DNA from: Candidatus Sysuiplasma acidicola
GTDB lineage: Archaea > Thermoplasmatota > Thermoplasmata > Sysuiplasmatales > Sysuiplasmataceae
Direction: 5' to 3'
NCBI GenBank assembly: GCA_019721035.1
Contig: JAHEAA010000006.1
Location: 1-64,000, forward strand
DNA: 64,000 bases
Positions 35,687 through 43,533 of the stretch are shown here, in pieces; the first letter of the stretch is position 1, and every line of letters starts with the position of its first letter. The translations under genes and the position numbers were made by a program. The notes beneath the pieces were generated by a model. It had not been told where the DNA came from and made no database searches. It saw only the letters and a program-made list of their open reading frames with translations.

Positions 35687-36780
35687 GGGTGTGCCCATAA
35701 ATTATTGTATTCTCATCACTGCCATCGCGTCCCACACGATCAGCCTGAGCATGAGCTCAACACGCTGATTCCTCGTCTTCCTTGAATATATCATCTCTCC
35801 GAAACGCATCTTGATTGCTGCAATTATGCCCTCTATGACAGAACGCTTGCTGTACTTCCGCTTGTATGGACCGGGATGGTCAAGTGCTGTCCTGACCATC
35901 CGGTGCCATTCAGGCACTGCAGCAGCCCTCGCCGTCGTGTTGCACTTCAGCTTGATGACAGGCAGTCCGCCATGGTCGGATATGCTCTGCACGGCATATC
36001 TGGAGAGATAGCCTGGATCCAGACAGACATCGCCGATGACGATTGCATCGTCGACGACGTCGAGGAGTGTGTCGAGCATCTTTATGTCTGCCACCGTGCC
36101 TTTTGTCACACTCGCAGACAACACGATGGCAGGCCATATGGATATGCAAAGATGGAGCTTGACGAACTGCCTCTTCCTCTTCTTACCTGCCTTCCTGGAC
36201 ACGAACCAGCACAGGTAGCGCTTTGTGCCGAAGCCGGTGCCGTCACCGGCAATATTCAGCCTGCGGCACTTTCTGAGCACAACTGTTATGGAGTGCAGCA
36301 GTGACTGCAGAAAGTTCTCCGATATTCTCGAGCAGTACTTCTGTGCCGTATTGTAGTGCGGCACAGTCGTCATGCCGGCGAGCATGACAACGGTGCTGTC
36401 AGCAGCCAGCAGCGAATATGTGCCTCTGTATGAGTCGCAGAACAGTGTCTTCAGCACGAGGAACATCACAATATCAGACGGTGGCGCCGGCGGCCTTCCC
36501 CTGCCGCCACTCCTCACCCTGTAAGGCGCCCTCCTGCTTCTCACCTCGGCACCAACAGTTGTTATGACCTCTTCTTTTTCATGCTTCCGGCACTCATTGT
36601 ACACTTTCCAGTTCCTGCTTCGCCTTGTCGTTCACATCCCATCCCGCCGACAACGGTACGGGCATCAAAAGTCAGATAAACAACGGATATGCATATTATC
36701 CCGCGGAGATGCGCCATCCTGTTGTCGTTGCAAACAAAAGGTATGGCATCTCCTCAATTTCATATTTTGTGGGCACACCC
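35687..36780. mobile_element. IS5-like insertion sequence (1094 bp) with 9-bp target duplication
   Basis: Perfect 11-bp terminal inverted repeats GGGTGTGCCCA at both ends, with weaker pairing beyond. The flanks GGTCTGGAG (35678-35686 and 36781-36789) are identical, a 9-bp target duplication. One transposase gene on the minus strand. Confidence 0.9.
35702..36604 (-). CDS. DDE transposase, IS5-like
   Basis: 300 aa. DDE residues: Asp in NIAGDGTGFG, Asp in VCLDPGYLS, Glu in KRSVIEGIIAAIK (the R/S-x3-E-x6-K pattern). The basic N-terminus includes RSGGRGRPPAPPSD. Frame intact and target duplication perfect, so insertion is recent. Confidence 0.88.
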   Translation of the reverse strand: MYNECRKHEKEEVITTVGAEVRSRRAPYRVRSGGRGRPPAPPSDIVMFLVLKTLFCDSYRGTYSLLAADSTVVMLAGMTTVPHYNTAQKYCSRISENFLQSLLHSITVVLRKCRRLNIAGDGTGFGTKRYLCWFVSRKAGKKRKRQFVKLHLCISIWPAIVLSASVTKGTVADIKMLDTLLDVVDDAIVIGDVCLDPGYLSRYAVQSISDHGGLPVIKLKCNTTARAAAVPEWHRMVRTALDHPGPYKRKYSKRSVIEGIIAAIKMRFGEMIYSRKTRNQRVELMLRLIVWDAMAVMRIQ

Positions 36781-36831
36781 GGTCTGGAGGGTTCTGTAAA
36801 GATTGATTATGCACTCTGCAATACTCCTTCG

Positions 36832-37185
36832 ATGCAAGCTCGGGCGAAAAATCACCAATATGATGTGAGGCGTCTGTTATCAGAGGCTGGGCGGAAAGAT
36901 TTGATCGAAATTCTGGTAGATGCTGAGCGGAAAATCAACAAGGTAGCAATGCGGGAACTGCGCCCACTAAAGCTCCAGATTGATCCACTGCTCTACTTGG
37001 CTTTCCATTCAAAAAAGGTTCTGTCTATCCTATATTCATTAACAACGTTATGTCCATCTGGAGATGGCGCCAGCATTCGACCGTTATTGATAAGAAATAT
37101 TGATGGAGATTATGTACTTTGCATGGTGTGTGAAAGCCATGGTTTTCATCGATTCTGCTCAGAAAAGCCTCTTAAACTCCATTGA
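36832..37185 (+). pseudogene. Possible interrupted gene right of the IS5-like element
   Basis: 117 codons from ATG 36832 in a frame that is open back into the IS. A second overlapping frame (37100-37385 region, with DSAQKSLLNSIDFETHEEIL and KAFAPACPEVLAIGVF) looks like its continuation after a frameshift near 37130. No family recognised. It may be the remains of a gene hit by the IS. Confidence 0.3.
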
Positions 37186-37385
37186 CTTTGAAACACATGA
37201 AGAAATTTTGTCAACAAACAAATCTTATCGTGATAGGAATGTGGCAACCATACGTGAATCGCATCCTTCACATCCGGGCATTAAAGCATTCGCTCCTGCA
37301 TGCCCCGAGGTTCTGGCTATCGGTGTTTTTGCGACCAATCCAATCAGACCCTGTGGATGGACGCCGTGGCCTTTCGTTCCCATGT

Positions 37386-38594
37386 CTAATCGGGTGGATT
37401 TCTCAGTGCATTCTTCACTGAACTTATTTCGTCTTTTAGCGTTCCTCTTTGAATAATCTTCTCCAGTTCCTTTTTCTCCACGTGAGAGTAAATCTCCCGA
37501 GAAGTCTCTGTCAATTTCACTGCTTCATAGTCCTTGACGTAGTTGGAATAAGTAGAGGTCGCAGCATCGGCTGAGAATGAATTCTCGCTTATCCAGTTCT
37601 GAATTCTCGCAAGAGCGTCTTTGTAGTTCCTCTTGGCGTAGCCGAGTTCTTCTCTGTAATATATCCGCGGCTGAGGATTTGGCGCCCCTGGCTTGTTGTT
37701 TATTCTCATCTTCGGGAATGTGTATCTGGGCCCGAAGGAACTGAACCTGTAGAAGTGCTGCAGTACATTCTTCGCAGTGGCTATCTCGCCGGCGCTCCTG
37801 TTCATCTTGGATTTCGCAGAATCGTACCCATAAAGGATAAACGCTTCGCCTTGTCGTTGCGTGACGCTTGAAATATCCTTAGAATATAGCAAACTATTGA
37901 TCTGAGGTAACACGGTAAGCTGCTCCTGTCCGTGGCCATCAGATATCACAATAGGTGTGTTGAAATCCTTGTAAACAGATGCGAACTCTGATACCTTGGC
38001 ATGAGGAAGGTTACACGGAACTGTCATAGCTAAGACATTTCCGATGTTTGAAGAGGTAGTGCTCTTCAAGAACCTTTTCATGAAATTAAGATAGTCGCCA
38101 AAAGGCAGAGGGGTCGTCTTGTATACTCTTGTCAGTTGCCGGCTTGTTGCCCCGACAATTCTAGTAAAAGTCTTAGTTTCATAATAGTATACTACAGGAG
38201 GAACAGGTATGGTATAGAGAGAATATAAGTCAATTAGCGCTCGCAGGTATTCAATATCCTGATTTTCAATTTTGTCTGTTGTTTTAACCAAGAGGTTGAT
38301 TATGTTCAACGAAAAATTATCATATCGCCCAATCCGAAGTTCCCTCTTAATGAATTCCCTCTGGGCGTCGGCGTCATTGTCGATTTTTCTCAACTTGTCC
38401 AGCGTGATATTCACTGAGTTTTCAAATATGGCTTCATTTCCCAGCAAATCCAAGGTCCTCCGCTTCACCTTAGAAGGGTTCACTGCAGGATGGACCTCGA
38501 AATGACTACCTGATTTGAGTCTTAGCTCAGTCTTTCTCAAATGTAGTCCATCTTCACGGTACTCCTCTACAAGTCCTACGTCCACCTTTGCCAC
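37386..38594 (-). CDS. Hypothetical element-encoded protein
   Basis: 402 aa from GTG 38594. Soluble, mixed alpha/beta. It has a strand-rich middle (VLAMTVPCNLPHAKVSEF, then PIVISDGHGQEQL) that could be a TIM-barrel- or Rossmann-like core, and a helical charged C-terminus. I do not recognise a family. It is next to the Panacea-like gene on the same strand. Confidence 0.6.
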   Translation of the reverse strand: MAKVDVGLVEEYREDGLHLRKTELRLKSGSHFEVHPAVNPSKVKRRTLDLLGNEAIFENSVNITLDKLRKIDNDADAQREFIKRELRIGRYDNFSLNIINLLVKTTDKIENQDIEYLRALIDLYSLYTIPVPPVVYYYETKTFTRIVGATSRQLTRVYKTTPLPFGDYLNFMKRFLKSTTSSNIGNVLAMTVPCNLPHAKVSEFASVYKDFNTPIVISDGHGQEQLTVLPQINSLLYSKDISSVTQRQGEAFILYGYDSAKSKMNRSAGEIATAKNVLQHFYRFSSFGPRYTFPKMRINNKPGAPNPQPRIYYREELGYAKRNYKDALARIQNWISENSFSADAATSTYSNYVKDYEAVKLTETSREIYSHVEKKELEKIIQRGTLKDEISSVKNALRNPPD

Positions 38595-38624
38595 TTTAAC
38601 TTTCCTCCTGATATCGCAAATTAA

Positions 38625-38780
38625 TCATTCCTCCCTCTCTGCGGCCCTCACAACATGAATATCTTTGCCGTCGTAATGGTAGAACACAGGTTTAATGGAG
38701 AGCATTTTCCTTTTTGGCCTGCATTTCTGGAGTTCACCTATGTTGCCCAGGTCGATATTGACCTCAACTGCCGAATTACT
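38625..38780 (-). CDS. Small ORF with no standard start
   Basis: A coding-looking frame (AVEVNIDLGNIGELQKC, then IKPVFYHYDGKDIHVVRA) lies between the two larger minus-strand genes. It has no ATG, GTG or TTG until ATG 38705, which leaves 26 codons. An ATG in the adjacent frame 8 codons upstream hints at a 1-base frameshift. Possibly broken. Confidence 0.25.
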   Translation of the reverse strand, partial: SNSAVEVNIDLGNIGELQKCRPKRKMLSIKPVFYHYDGKDIHVVRAAEREE

Positions 38781-38802
38781 CGTTCATACCGCCTGCCCGC
38801 AC

Positions 38803-39375
38803 TCAGCGCCCAACCTCGCTCAGGATTATCCTACCATCCACCAGCTCAACTTTGACCTTTCGACCTTTGTCTGTCACTATCTCCAATTTCTTCTCCTTTC
38901 TTAATCCCTCGGCGTCGAATGACATAGACTCGAGCTTTTTAGACCGTACGTATGACTTTATTTTCGAACCCACAGTATAATCAGGATACAGTTTATAAAC
39001 TACATACACGAGATCATCACGGTCAAAATCCTTAAACGATGAAACGAGGCTGGCAATTTCGTCTAACTCTATATCTTTGCGACTTATTTCGTGCTTCATT
39101 TCATTGAAAGTTGAATCAACTTGAAGGTCACCGTTCAACAATCCGAGGTCCTGCATCCGAGCAACATCGGTTTCAACCAGCTCTGAGTACGGTCCAAAGT
39201 CGTAAGGAAGATAGTCATTATCATAGTCTTTGAGCCTCTCCGGCATCAGCTTTGTTACGAGGAAAACCATTTTCTGAACAGACATCGGATCCATGGGCAG
39301 TCCATTCCTGCGCATGGCATCGATAGAAAGCAAGAGAATCTTCTGCCTGTCATTCAAATCAATCTCGCTTGCCAT
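38803..39375 (-). CDS. Panacea/SocA-like (DUF4065-type) protein
   Basis: 190 aa. KMVFLVTKLMPE and YLPYDFGPYSELVETDVARM are the helical signature of the Panacea/SocA antitoxin domain, here with a C-terminal extension. These proteins neutralise diverse toxins or act in prophage regulation. A partner toxin could be the unknown 402-aa neighbour, but this is inference. Confidence 0.6.
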   Translation of the reverse strand: MASEIDLNDRQKILLLSIDAMRRNGLPMDPMSVQKMVFLVTKLMPERLKDYDNDYLPYDFGPYSELVETDVARMQDLGLLNGDLQVDSTFNEMKHEISRKDIELDEIASLVSSFKDFDRDDLVYVVYKLYPDYTVGSKIKSYVRSKKLESMSFDAEGLRKEKKLEIVTDKGRKVKVELVDGRIILSEVGR

Positions 39376-39532
39376 CCTTCCCTCCTTTGCAGCATATCAA
39401 TAACTTCATATTTGAATACACCCCAGTTACAACTTTCTTCGTCAAATGAAGTGAGGAGTCGTCTGGGTTGCAAAAACGAAGCTGTGTTCAAATCCATCCT
39501 TCTGCTCACTATCTCTTTTCCCTACTTTTGCA

Positions 39533-40123
39533 CTATATCCTGCCTGCTACTAATTGCCTCTGGACCTCCGGCGTGATCACCAGGTAGTAACGCATGGTCG
39601 TCAGAACGTTCGAGTGTCCCAGCCTCGCCGATATTATCGGGATGGGTACATTGTTTTTCAGCAGGTGTATGGCCAGCCCGTGCCGGAACATGTGCGGATG
39701 CACATCGATTCCGGTTTCCTTCCCGTACGTTCTCACAATTTTCCACGCCTGCACCTTGGAAAAGTCACAAAGTTTACCCCCGACAGCGTAATTCCTGAGA
39801 TAGTTGCTGATCTCGAGCAGGAGACTATCGTCGAGCGGTATGGTGTTCACGTTCTTTCGCTTCTTCACGCTGAGATTGAGAACCTTCCTATCGAAGTCAA
39901 AATTCTCAGGCACGATGTTAAGGATGTCACCTATCCTGCCTCCCGTCTCCCACATCAGGCTGAGGAGCAACTTATCCCTGTCTCTTAAATAGCGCTCTTT
40001 CTTCGCCCACTGCCCCGCCGATGAGTATTTCCTGGCGACTGCATCCAGAAGCCTGAGATACTGCTCCCTCGTTATGTGCGGCGGGAGCTTGTCATACTCC
40101 TTCAGCATGAGTGCTCTCTGCAC
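39533..40123 (-). CDS. Tyrosine recombinase, catalytic domain only
   Basis: 196 aa. Catalytic residues: Arg in ETGGRIGD, His-x-x-Arg in HMFRHG, His in LGHSN, Tyr in MRYYLV. The N-terminal core-binding domain is absent (XerA-type proteins are about 290 aa). Possibly an excisionase helper, a resolvase, or a relic. Start at 40123 or ATG 40108. Confidence 0.8.
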   Translation of the reverse strand: MQRALMLKEYDKLPPHITREQYLRLLDAVARKYSSAGQWAKKERYLRDRDKLLLSLMWETGGRIGDILNIVPENFDFDRKVLNLSVKKRKNVNTIPLDDSLLLEISNYLRNYAVGGKLCDFSKVQAWKIVRTYGKETGIDVHPHMFRHGLAIHLLKNNVPIPIISARLGHSNVLTTMRYYLVITPEVQRQLVAGRI

Positions 40124-40163
40124 AAAAGATTAACTCTAATAGGAACCTTCAACTTGCCTATAC

Positions 40164-40634
40164 CTACGGCAGAGAATGCGACATTGCTTTCTCGTATATC
40201 TTTAGTAAGAAAGGCAAATCAGTCACTGCTGGAAAGTACTGTTGGATTTCCTTCCCTATAATCTCCCCAGCTGCATCAGTGCTTACAAACTCATCGTCTG
40301 TCCAGACCCAGATGGATGACGGATTGAACTTAACAACGAACTCATACTCAACAATCCCATTCTCATCCGCGTGTCTGTATCTTTCTTTCTCCGCAGGCGT
40401 AGTATCTCGTTTATCTTCTTCAACAACTGCGCAACCTACAATCCATTTATTTTTGTGGAAAAAAACGATGGAACCTTTATCGAGTGCACCAAGACCGGTT
40501 CCCTTTCTCAGGTGATAATACCCTTTTCTATAAATTCTCAGTTCATTGTGAAGCCAGTCACGGAGATAGTACTCGTCCTTGAACTCTTCGTCTGAGTGCG
40601 GGAAAAAAACAACTTTTTGCATGAATGTGGCCAT
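40164..40634 (-). CDS. Hypothetical protein, possibly PUA/EVE-like
   Basis: 156 aa. GSIVFFHKNKWIVGCAVVEEDKR looks like the strand pattern of EVE/PUA-type domains found near restriction systems. Many charged residues. The similarity is weak and no ligand pocket can be confirmed. Confidence 0.4.
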   Translation of the reverse strand: MATFMQKVVFFPHSDEEFKDEYYLRDWLHNELRIYRKGYYHLRKGTGLGALDKGSIVFFHKNKWIVGCAVVEEDKRDTTPAEKERYRHADENGIVEYEFVVKFNPSSIWVWTDDEFVSTDAAGEIIGKEIQQYFPAVTDLPFLLKIYEKAMSHSLP

Positions 40635-40708
40635 TTGTAATATGGAATTAAAAGGTTGTTATTGTGTCTGAAAGATTAACCCGCAATCTTGCCAGAAAAC
40701 CACTGGGG

Positions 40709-40897
40709 CTACTTGCCCTTTCCCTTTGAATGATGATGTGCGGGATTGTTCGGATTCATCTGATTTGACCTGTTATCCATTGCGGCCTTGTTTTCAGAAC
40801 TTGTCGGATTAAACGCGTCTGACCTCTGATCATTCGGACTCCTGCTCGTGCTCTTGCTAACACTCTTACTATCTTTGCCTTCCTTGTTTTCTGCCAT
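40709..40897 (-). CDS. Small hydrophilic disordered protein
   Basis: 62 aa, almost no hydrophobic residues: Ser/Asn/Lys-rich with SDAFNPTSSENKAAMDNRSN and MNPNNPAHHHSKGKGK. Resembles the RSNQxNPNN-type small proteins found in many prokaryotes, of unknown role. No structured domain expected. Confidence 0.5.
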   Translation of the reverse strand: MAENKEGKDSKSVSKSTSRSPNDQRSDAFNPTSSENKAAMDNRSNQMNPNNPAHHHSKGKGK

Positions 40898-40965
40898 GAT
40901 GCTGAATCCAACTGCTCCAAATAAATTCGGCTTGGTGTAGTATCAATCTTGAAAGTTCCAGAATT

Positions 40966-41184
40966 TCAAACTTGGAGATGTAAGAAACCCATGACACATA
41001 TACCGATGATAACGAGCAATCCTGCAGCAACAAAAGATGGTATCGCTTCAGCCCTGTACCTTCTCTTCAGCGCATTCCTGCTCATGTGAACAAAGAAAGG
41101 CGGAAGTTGATTCAAAGTTTTCCCCTCATCTTTTCTTCCCTGTCTTGTGATGCAAGCGCGCTCTGAGATACCGTCTTGCTCCAT
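40966..41184 (-). CDS. Small tail-anchored membrane protein
   Basis: 72 codons, or 39 from ATG 41085. One C-terminal membrane helix (IPSFVAAGLLVIIGICVMGF) after a basic stretch. It has the size and topology of Sec61-beta-type proteins but lacks their usual motif, so I do not name it. Last gene before the right attachment region. Confidence 0.4.
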   Translation of the reverse strand: MEQDGISERACITRQGRKDEGKTLNQLPPFFVHMSRNALKRRYRAEAIPSFVAAGLLVIIGICVMGFLHLQV

Positions 41185-41197
41185 CGCACCCTTCCCG

Positions 41198-41306
41198 GAT
41201 GCATGAATTGAAATCCATTGGCATCATCCCTTTGCAAATTACAGCGTTAATATGTGATTGTTTGTTGTCGACAAATCAAGATAATATTTAAACCACAACC
41301 TATATG
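41198..41306. repeat. 109-bp direct repeat, right copy (tRNA-Glu 3' flank)
   Basis: Partner of 18214-18322, no gaps, about 82% identity. It lies inside the element, directly after the tRNA 3' end. Confidence 0.8.
41284..41305. repeat. Inner arm, right (inverted copy of 18350-18371)
   Basis: The reverse complement matches the left arm at 20 of 22 positions. It adjoins the right core. Confidence 0.65.
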
Positions 41307-41332
41307 GGTATGCTCCCGTCGGGATTTGAACC
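41307..41332. repeat. Right attachment core within tRNA-Glu
   Basis: 26 bp identical to 18323-18348, spanning the acceptor, T stem and T loop of the intact tRNA. Confidence 0.88.
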
Positions 41333-41383
41333 CGAGTCCCAAACTCGAGAGGCTTGGATGATTGGCCACTACACTACGGGAGC
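41311..41383 (-). tRNA. tRNA-Glu(CTC)
   Basis: 73 nt, no intron. Acceptor GCTCCCG pairs with CGGGAGC, discriminator A. Anticodon stem CAAGC/GTTTG (one G-T pair), loop CTCTCGA giving CTC. T arm TCGGG/CCCGA with loop TTCAAAT. The 3' half is supplied by the integrated element's core. Confidence 0.93.
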
Positions 41384-41735
41384 AGTTGGTGAGGAAATGC
41401 GAATGTCACTGCCGATTTAAACCTTCTTGTATCACCTGCTCATGCAGATCATAATATCAGTGTGGACACACCAAGCGCTTCTTAGTTTTTCGCCAACGAG
41501 GTGATTTCAAGAGCTGCAGTGCGGCGCTTTCATGGGCATCGTGCATTTGGAACAGGGCAGTACTCAACTCAGGTTTACGTATGGCTCTTCTGCAGTGCTC
41601 CGATCAGTCGTCGGGTGCTTCGTATCAAAAACGGGCCGATCCAGAAGAATGCCGCAGTCTATGACTTGCGATATAGTTACTGTGTCCGGGACAGAATCGT
41701 CAAGATTAAAATAATGCCACGGAATAACATGACTT
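41384..41735. other. Intergenic, no gene seen
   Basis: Upstream of tRNA-Glu and of the Phi_1-like gene. Short open frames overlap in all phases but none looks coding. Confidence 0.35.
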
Positions 41736-42626
41736 ATGAATCGCTGTCCGTCGTGCAATGCGATTTCCTCGTGCCCTGTGTGCGGCTCGATGGTACAGTA
41801 TTTCGTGCACGCTGGTGTGCGCGGAAATGAATCTCACTTCACCATCCCTCTTATCGACCAGCGAATAGATCTCGGCAGCAACCCTTCAGACATAAGACAT
41901 TACGCGCAGCCTTGCGGCCACAGAGTAGTGACGCAACCCGCGTCGCCGAATCTGGCATACAACGGCGGGCCTTTATGGGGCAACGGCTACTCCTGGGTAA
42001 ACGTCTACTGGGGTGTATTTTACGGGACACCGGCGGCAAAAGCGTGGATGACCAGGGTGGACAGGGCTGTGTCCAACATCGAGACAAACCAAAGTTATTC
42101 AGGCGGCCTGAGGCAATACAACGTAGGTATGGGCAAACTGCTAAACAGCACGGTCATACCGACAGACCCCGGTTCAGTAATTTCAAATGCAGAACTTTCC
42201 AAGCAACTCGTTTCATGGATAAATTCAGGAACGGTAACGGACGTAGGCGCGAAAGGTGCTTACAACATTTTCCTTCCACCGGGCGTTACTGTGACACTCT
42301 CGTCAGAAGCCTCATGTTCGGTTTTCTGCGATTACCACGACACGGCAGATGGTGTGAACGGTCCATTTTACACCGTTGAGCCATACCCCTGCAGTTCCGG
42401 ATGCAATCAGTGCACAGCGAGCGAATTCGATACGCTGACGATGGGAATCTCAGAAGAGATGACGGAACTCAAAACGGATATGGATCCGGGCACAGGCTGG
42501 GTCATCGGCAACGAAGAGCTCTGCGATTTCTGCGACAAGCATTTCGTGTGCAACAGACTGACGACAGGCGAATACGTCAACGCCTGGTACGATAAATCGA
42601 AGAATGCGTGCTGGACTGGCAAGTAG
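41736..42626 (+). CDS. EXORDIUM/Phi_1-like protein with N-terminal zinc-ribbon cysteines
   Basis: 296 aa. The N-terminus has CPSCNAISSCPVCG, two CxxC pairs. The body (LAYNGGPLWGNGYSWVNVYWG, then FLPPGVTVTLSS and SCSVFCDYHDTADG) and the end (MTELKTDMDPGTGW, EELCDFCDK) follow the pattern of Phi_1/EXORDIUM-like secreted proteins of bacteria. In those, HE-x-x-E precedes T(D)P; here ISEEMTEL lacks the His, so any metalloprotease activity is doubtful. No signal peptide is seen. Confidence 0.6.
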   Translation: MNRCPSCNAISSCPVCGSMVQYFVHAGVRGNESHFTIPLIDQRIDLGSNPSDIRHYAQPCGHRVVTQPASPNLAYNGGPLWGNGYSWVNVYWGVFYGTPAAKAWMTRVDRAVSNIETNQSYSGGLRQYNVGMGKLLNSTVIPTDPGSVISNAELSKQLVSWINSGTVTDVGAKGAYNIFLPPGVTVTLSSEASCSVFCDYHDTADGVNGPFYTVEPYPCSSGCNQCTASEFDTLTMGISEEMTELKTDMDPGTGWVIGNEELCDFCDKHFVCNRLTTGEYVNAWYDKSKNACWTGK

Positions 42627-42638
42627 TTGGTGTTTGCG

Positions 42639-43337
42639 ATGGTCAGAAAGATTTTCTGGGAAGATGCCTACGTTCGCGAGTTTGATGCCGTCGTGCAGGA
42701 CGTATCAGAGAACAGGGTTTCGCTGGACGCGACCGCCTTCAATCCGAGGGGCGGCGGCCTTCCAGGCGACACAGGAACGCTAAACGGAGCACGCGTCGTG
42801 GATACCGTCAAGGACGGAGACTCGATTGTGCATGTTCTCGACGGTCCGGCTCAGTTAACTGCCGGCACAGCTGTACACGGAACGCTGGACTGGGACAGGC
42901 GTTACAGAATAATGAGAATGCACACCGCAGCCCATGCGCTGAGCGCAGTTTTCAACAGGGAGGCCGGCGCTCTGATAACGGGAAACAAAATCGAACCCGA
43001 TGAATCTCGCATAGACTTCAGCATAGGCGAATTGGACAGGGATGTAATGACCTCCTACGTTGACGAGGTTAACAGAGAGATTTCAAGGAACCCCGGGGTG
43101 AGCACATATTTCCTTCCGAAGGAGGAGGCGCTGAAGATTCCCGCTGTTGTAAAGCTTGCCGGTGCCTCCCCACCTGATGTCAGCACTTTCCGTATCGTTG
43201 AGATAAAAGGTCTGGACACTCAGGCCGACGGCGGCGTTCACGTGGGAACGCTCGGCGAAGTCCGCGGCATAGTACCTGTCAAATTCGAAAACAAGGGCAA
43301 ATCAAACAGACGACTGTATTTCAGGCTGAACGACTGA
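42639..43337 (+). CDS. alaX: Alanyl-tRNA editing protein AlaX (medium form)
   Basis: 232 aa from ATG 42639. Zinc ligands His95 and His99 (HTAAH) and the later ADGGVHVGTLGE motif are those of the AlaRS editing domain. The glycine-rich NPRGGGLPGDTG region aligns with the N-terminal OB part (usual GGGQP has Leu here). It hydrolyses mischarged Ser-tRNA(Ala)/Gly-tRNA(Ala) in trans. It begins 12 nt after the preceding gene. Confidence 0.88.
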   Translation: MVRKIFWEDAYVREFDAVVQDVSENRVSLDATAFNPRGGGLPGDTGTLNGARVVDTVKDGDSIVHVLDGPAQLTAGTAVHGTLDWDRRYRIMRMHTAAHALSAVFNREAGALITGNKIEPDESRIDFSIGELDRDVMTSYVDEVNREISRNPGVSTYFLPKEEALKIPAVVKLAGASPPDVSTFRIVEIKGLDTQADGGVHVGTLGEVRGIVPVKFENKGKSNRRLYFRLND

Positions 43338-43346
43338 CGCTACGCA

Positions 43347-43499
43347 TCATTTGAGTTTCTTCATCGCCTCGCGTGCTTTCCCGCTTCCGTGCACTATTTC
43401 GTTGTAAGCCATCACCATCTTCGCCGGCTCCCTGTATTGCCATACGTTCCTGCCGAATACTACGTCCTTTCCATCCTCGTGTCTGAGGACCCCTGACAT
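43347..43499 (-). CDS. Small hypothetical protein
   Basis: 50 aa after a GGAGAGAG ribosome site. MSGVLRHEDGKDVVFGRNVW then a helical basic tail. Codon use is coding-like and the alternative overlapping frames are not. No family recognised. It lies between AlaX (convergent) and the dehydrogenase stop. Confidence 0.5.
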   Translation of the reverse strand: MSGVLRHEDGKDVVFGRNVWQYREPAKMVMAYNEIVHGSGKAREAMKKLK

Positions 43500-43533
43500 C
43501 CTTCTCTCTCCCCAGATTGTTATCCATTACTCA

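Larger units (their letters stand above)
18323..41332. mobile_element. 23-kb integrative element in the 3' end of tRNA-Glu(CTC)
   Basis: Bounded by identical 26-bp cores (18323-18348 and 41307-41332) covering the 3' part of tRNA-Glu; only the right copy is an intact tRNA. A tyrosine integrase begins 63 nt inside the left core. Contents: small unknown genes, nuclease and methylase genes, two IS elements, a second recombinase. No replication, capsid or conjugation genes are recognised, so it is a genomic island or a decayed plasmid/virus. The integrase gene is intact rather than split by the att site. Confidence 0.88.

Noticed and set aside
35876-36304. 142-codon plus-strand frame within the IS5-like element
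   Set aside because: Antisense to the transposase DDE region; no ribosome site or similarity.
40966-41184. Sec61-beta/SecG subunit
   Set aside because: Size and topology fit but the conserved motif before the membrane helix is missing, and it lies inside the mobile element.
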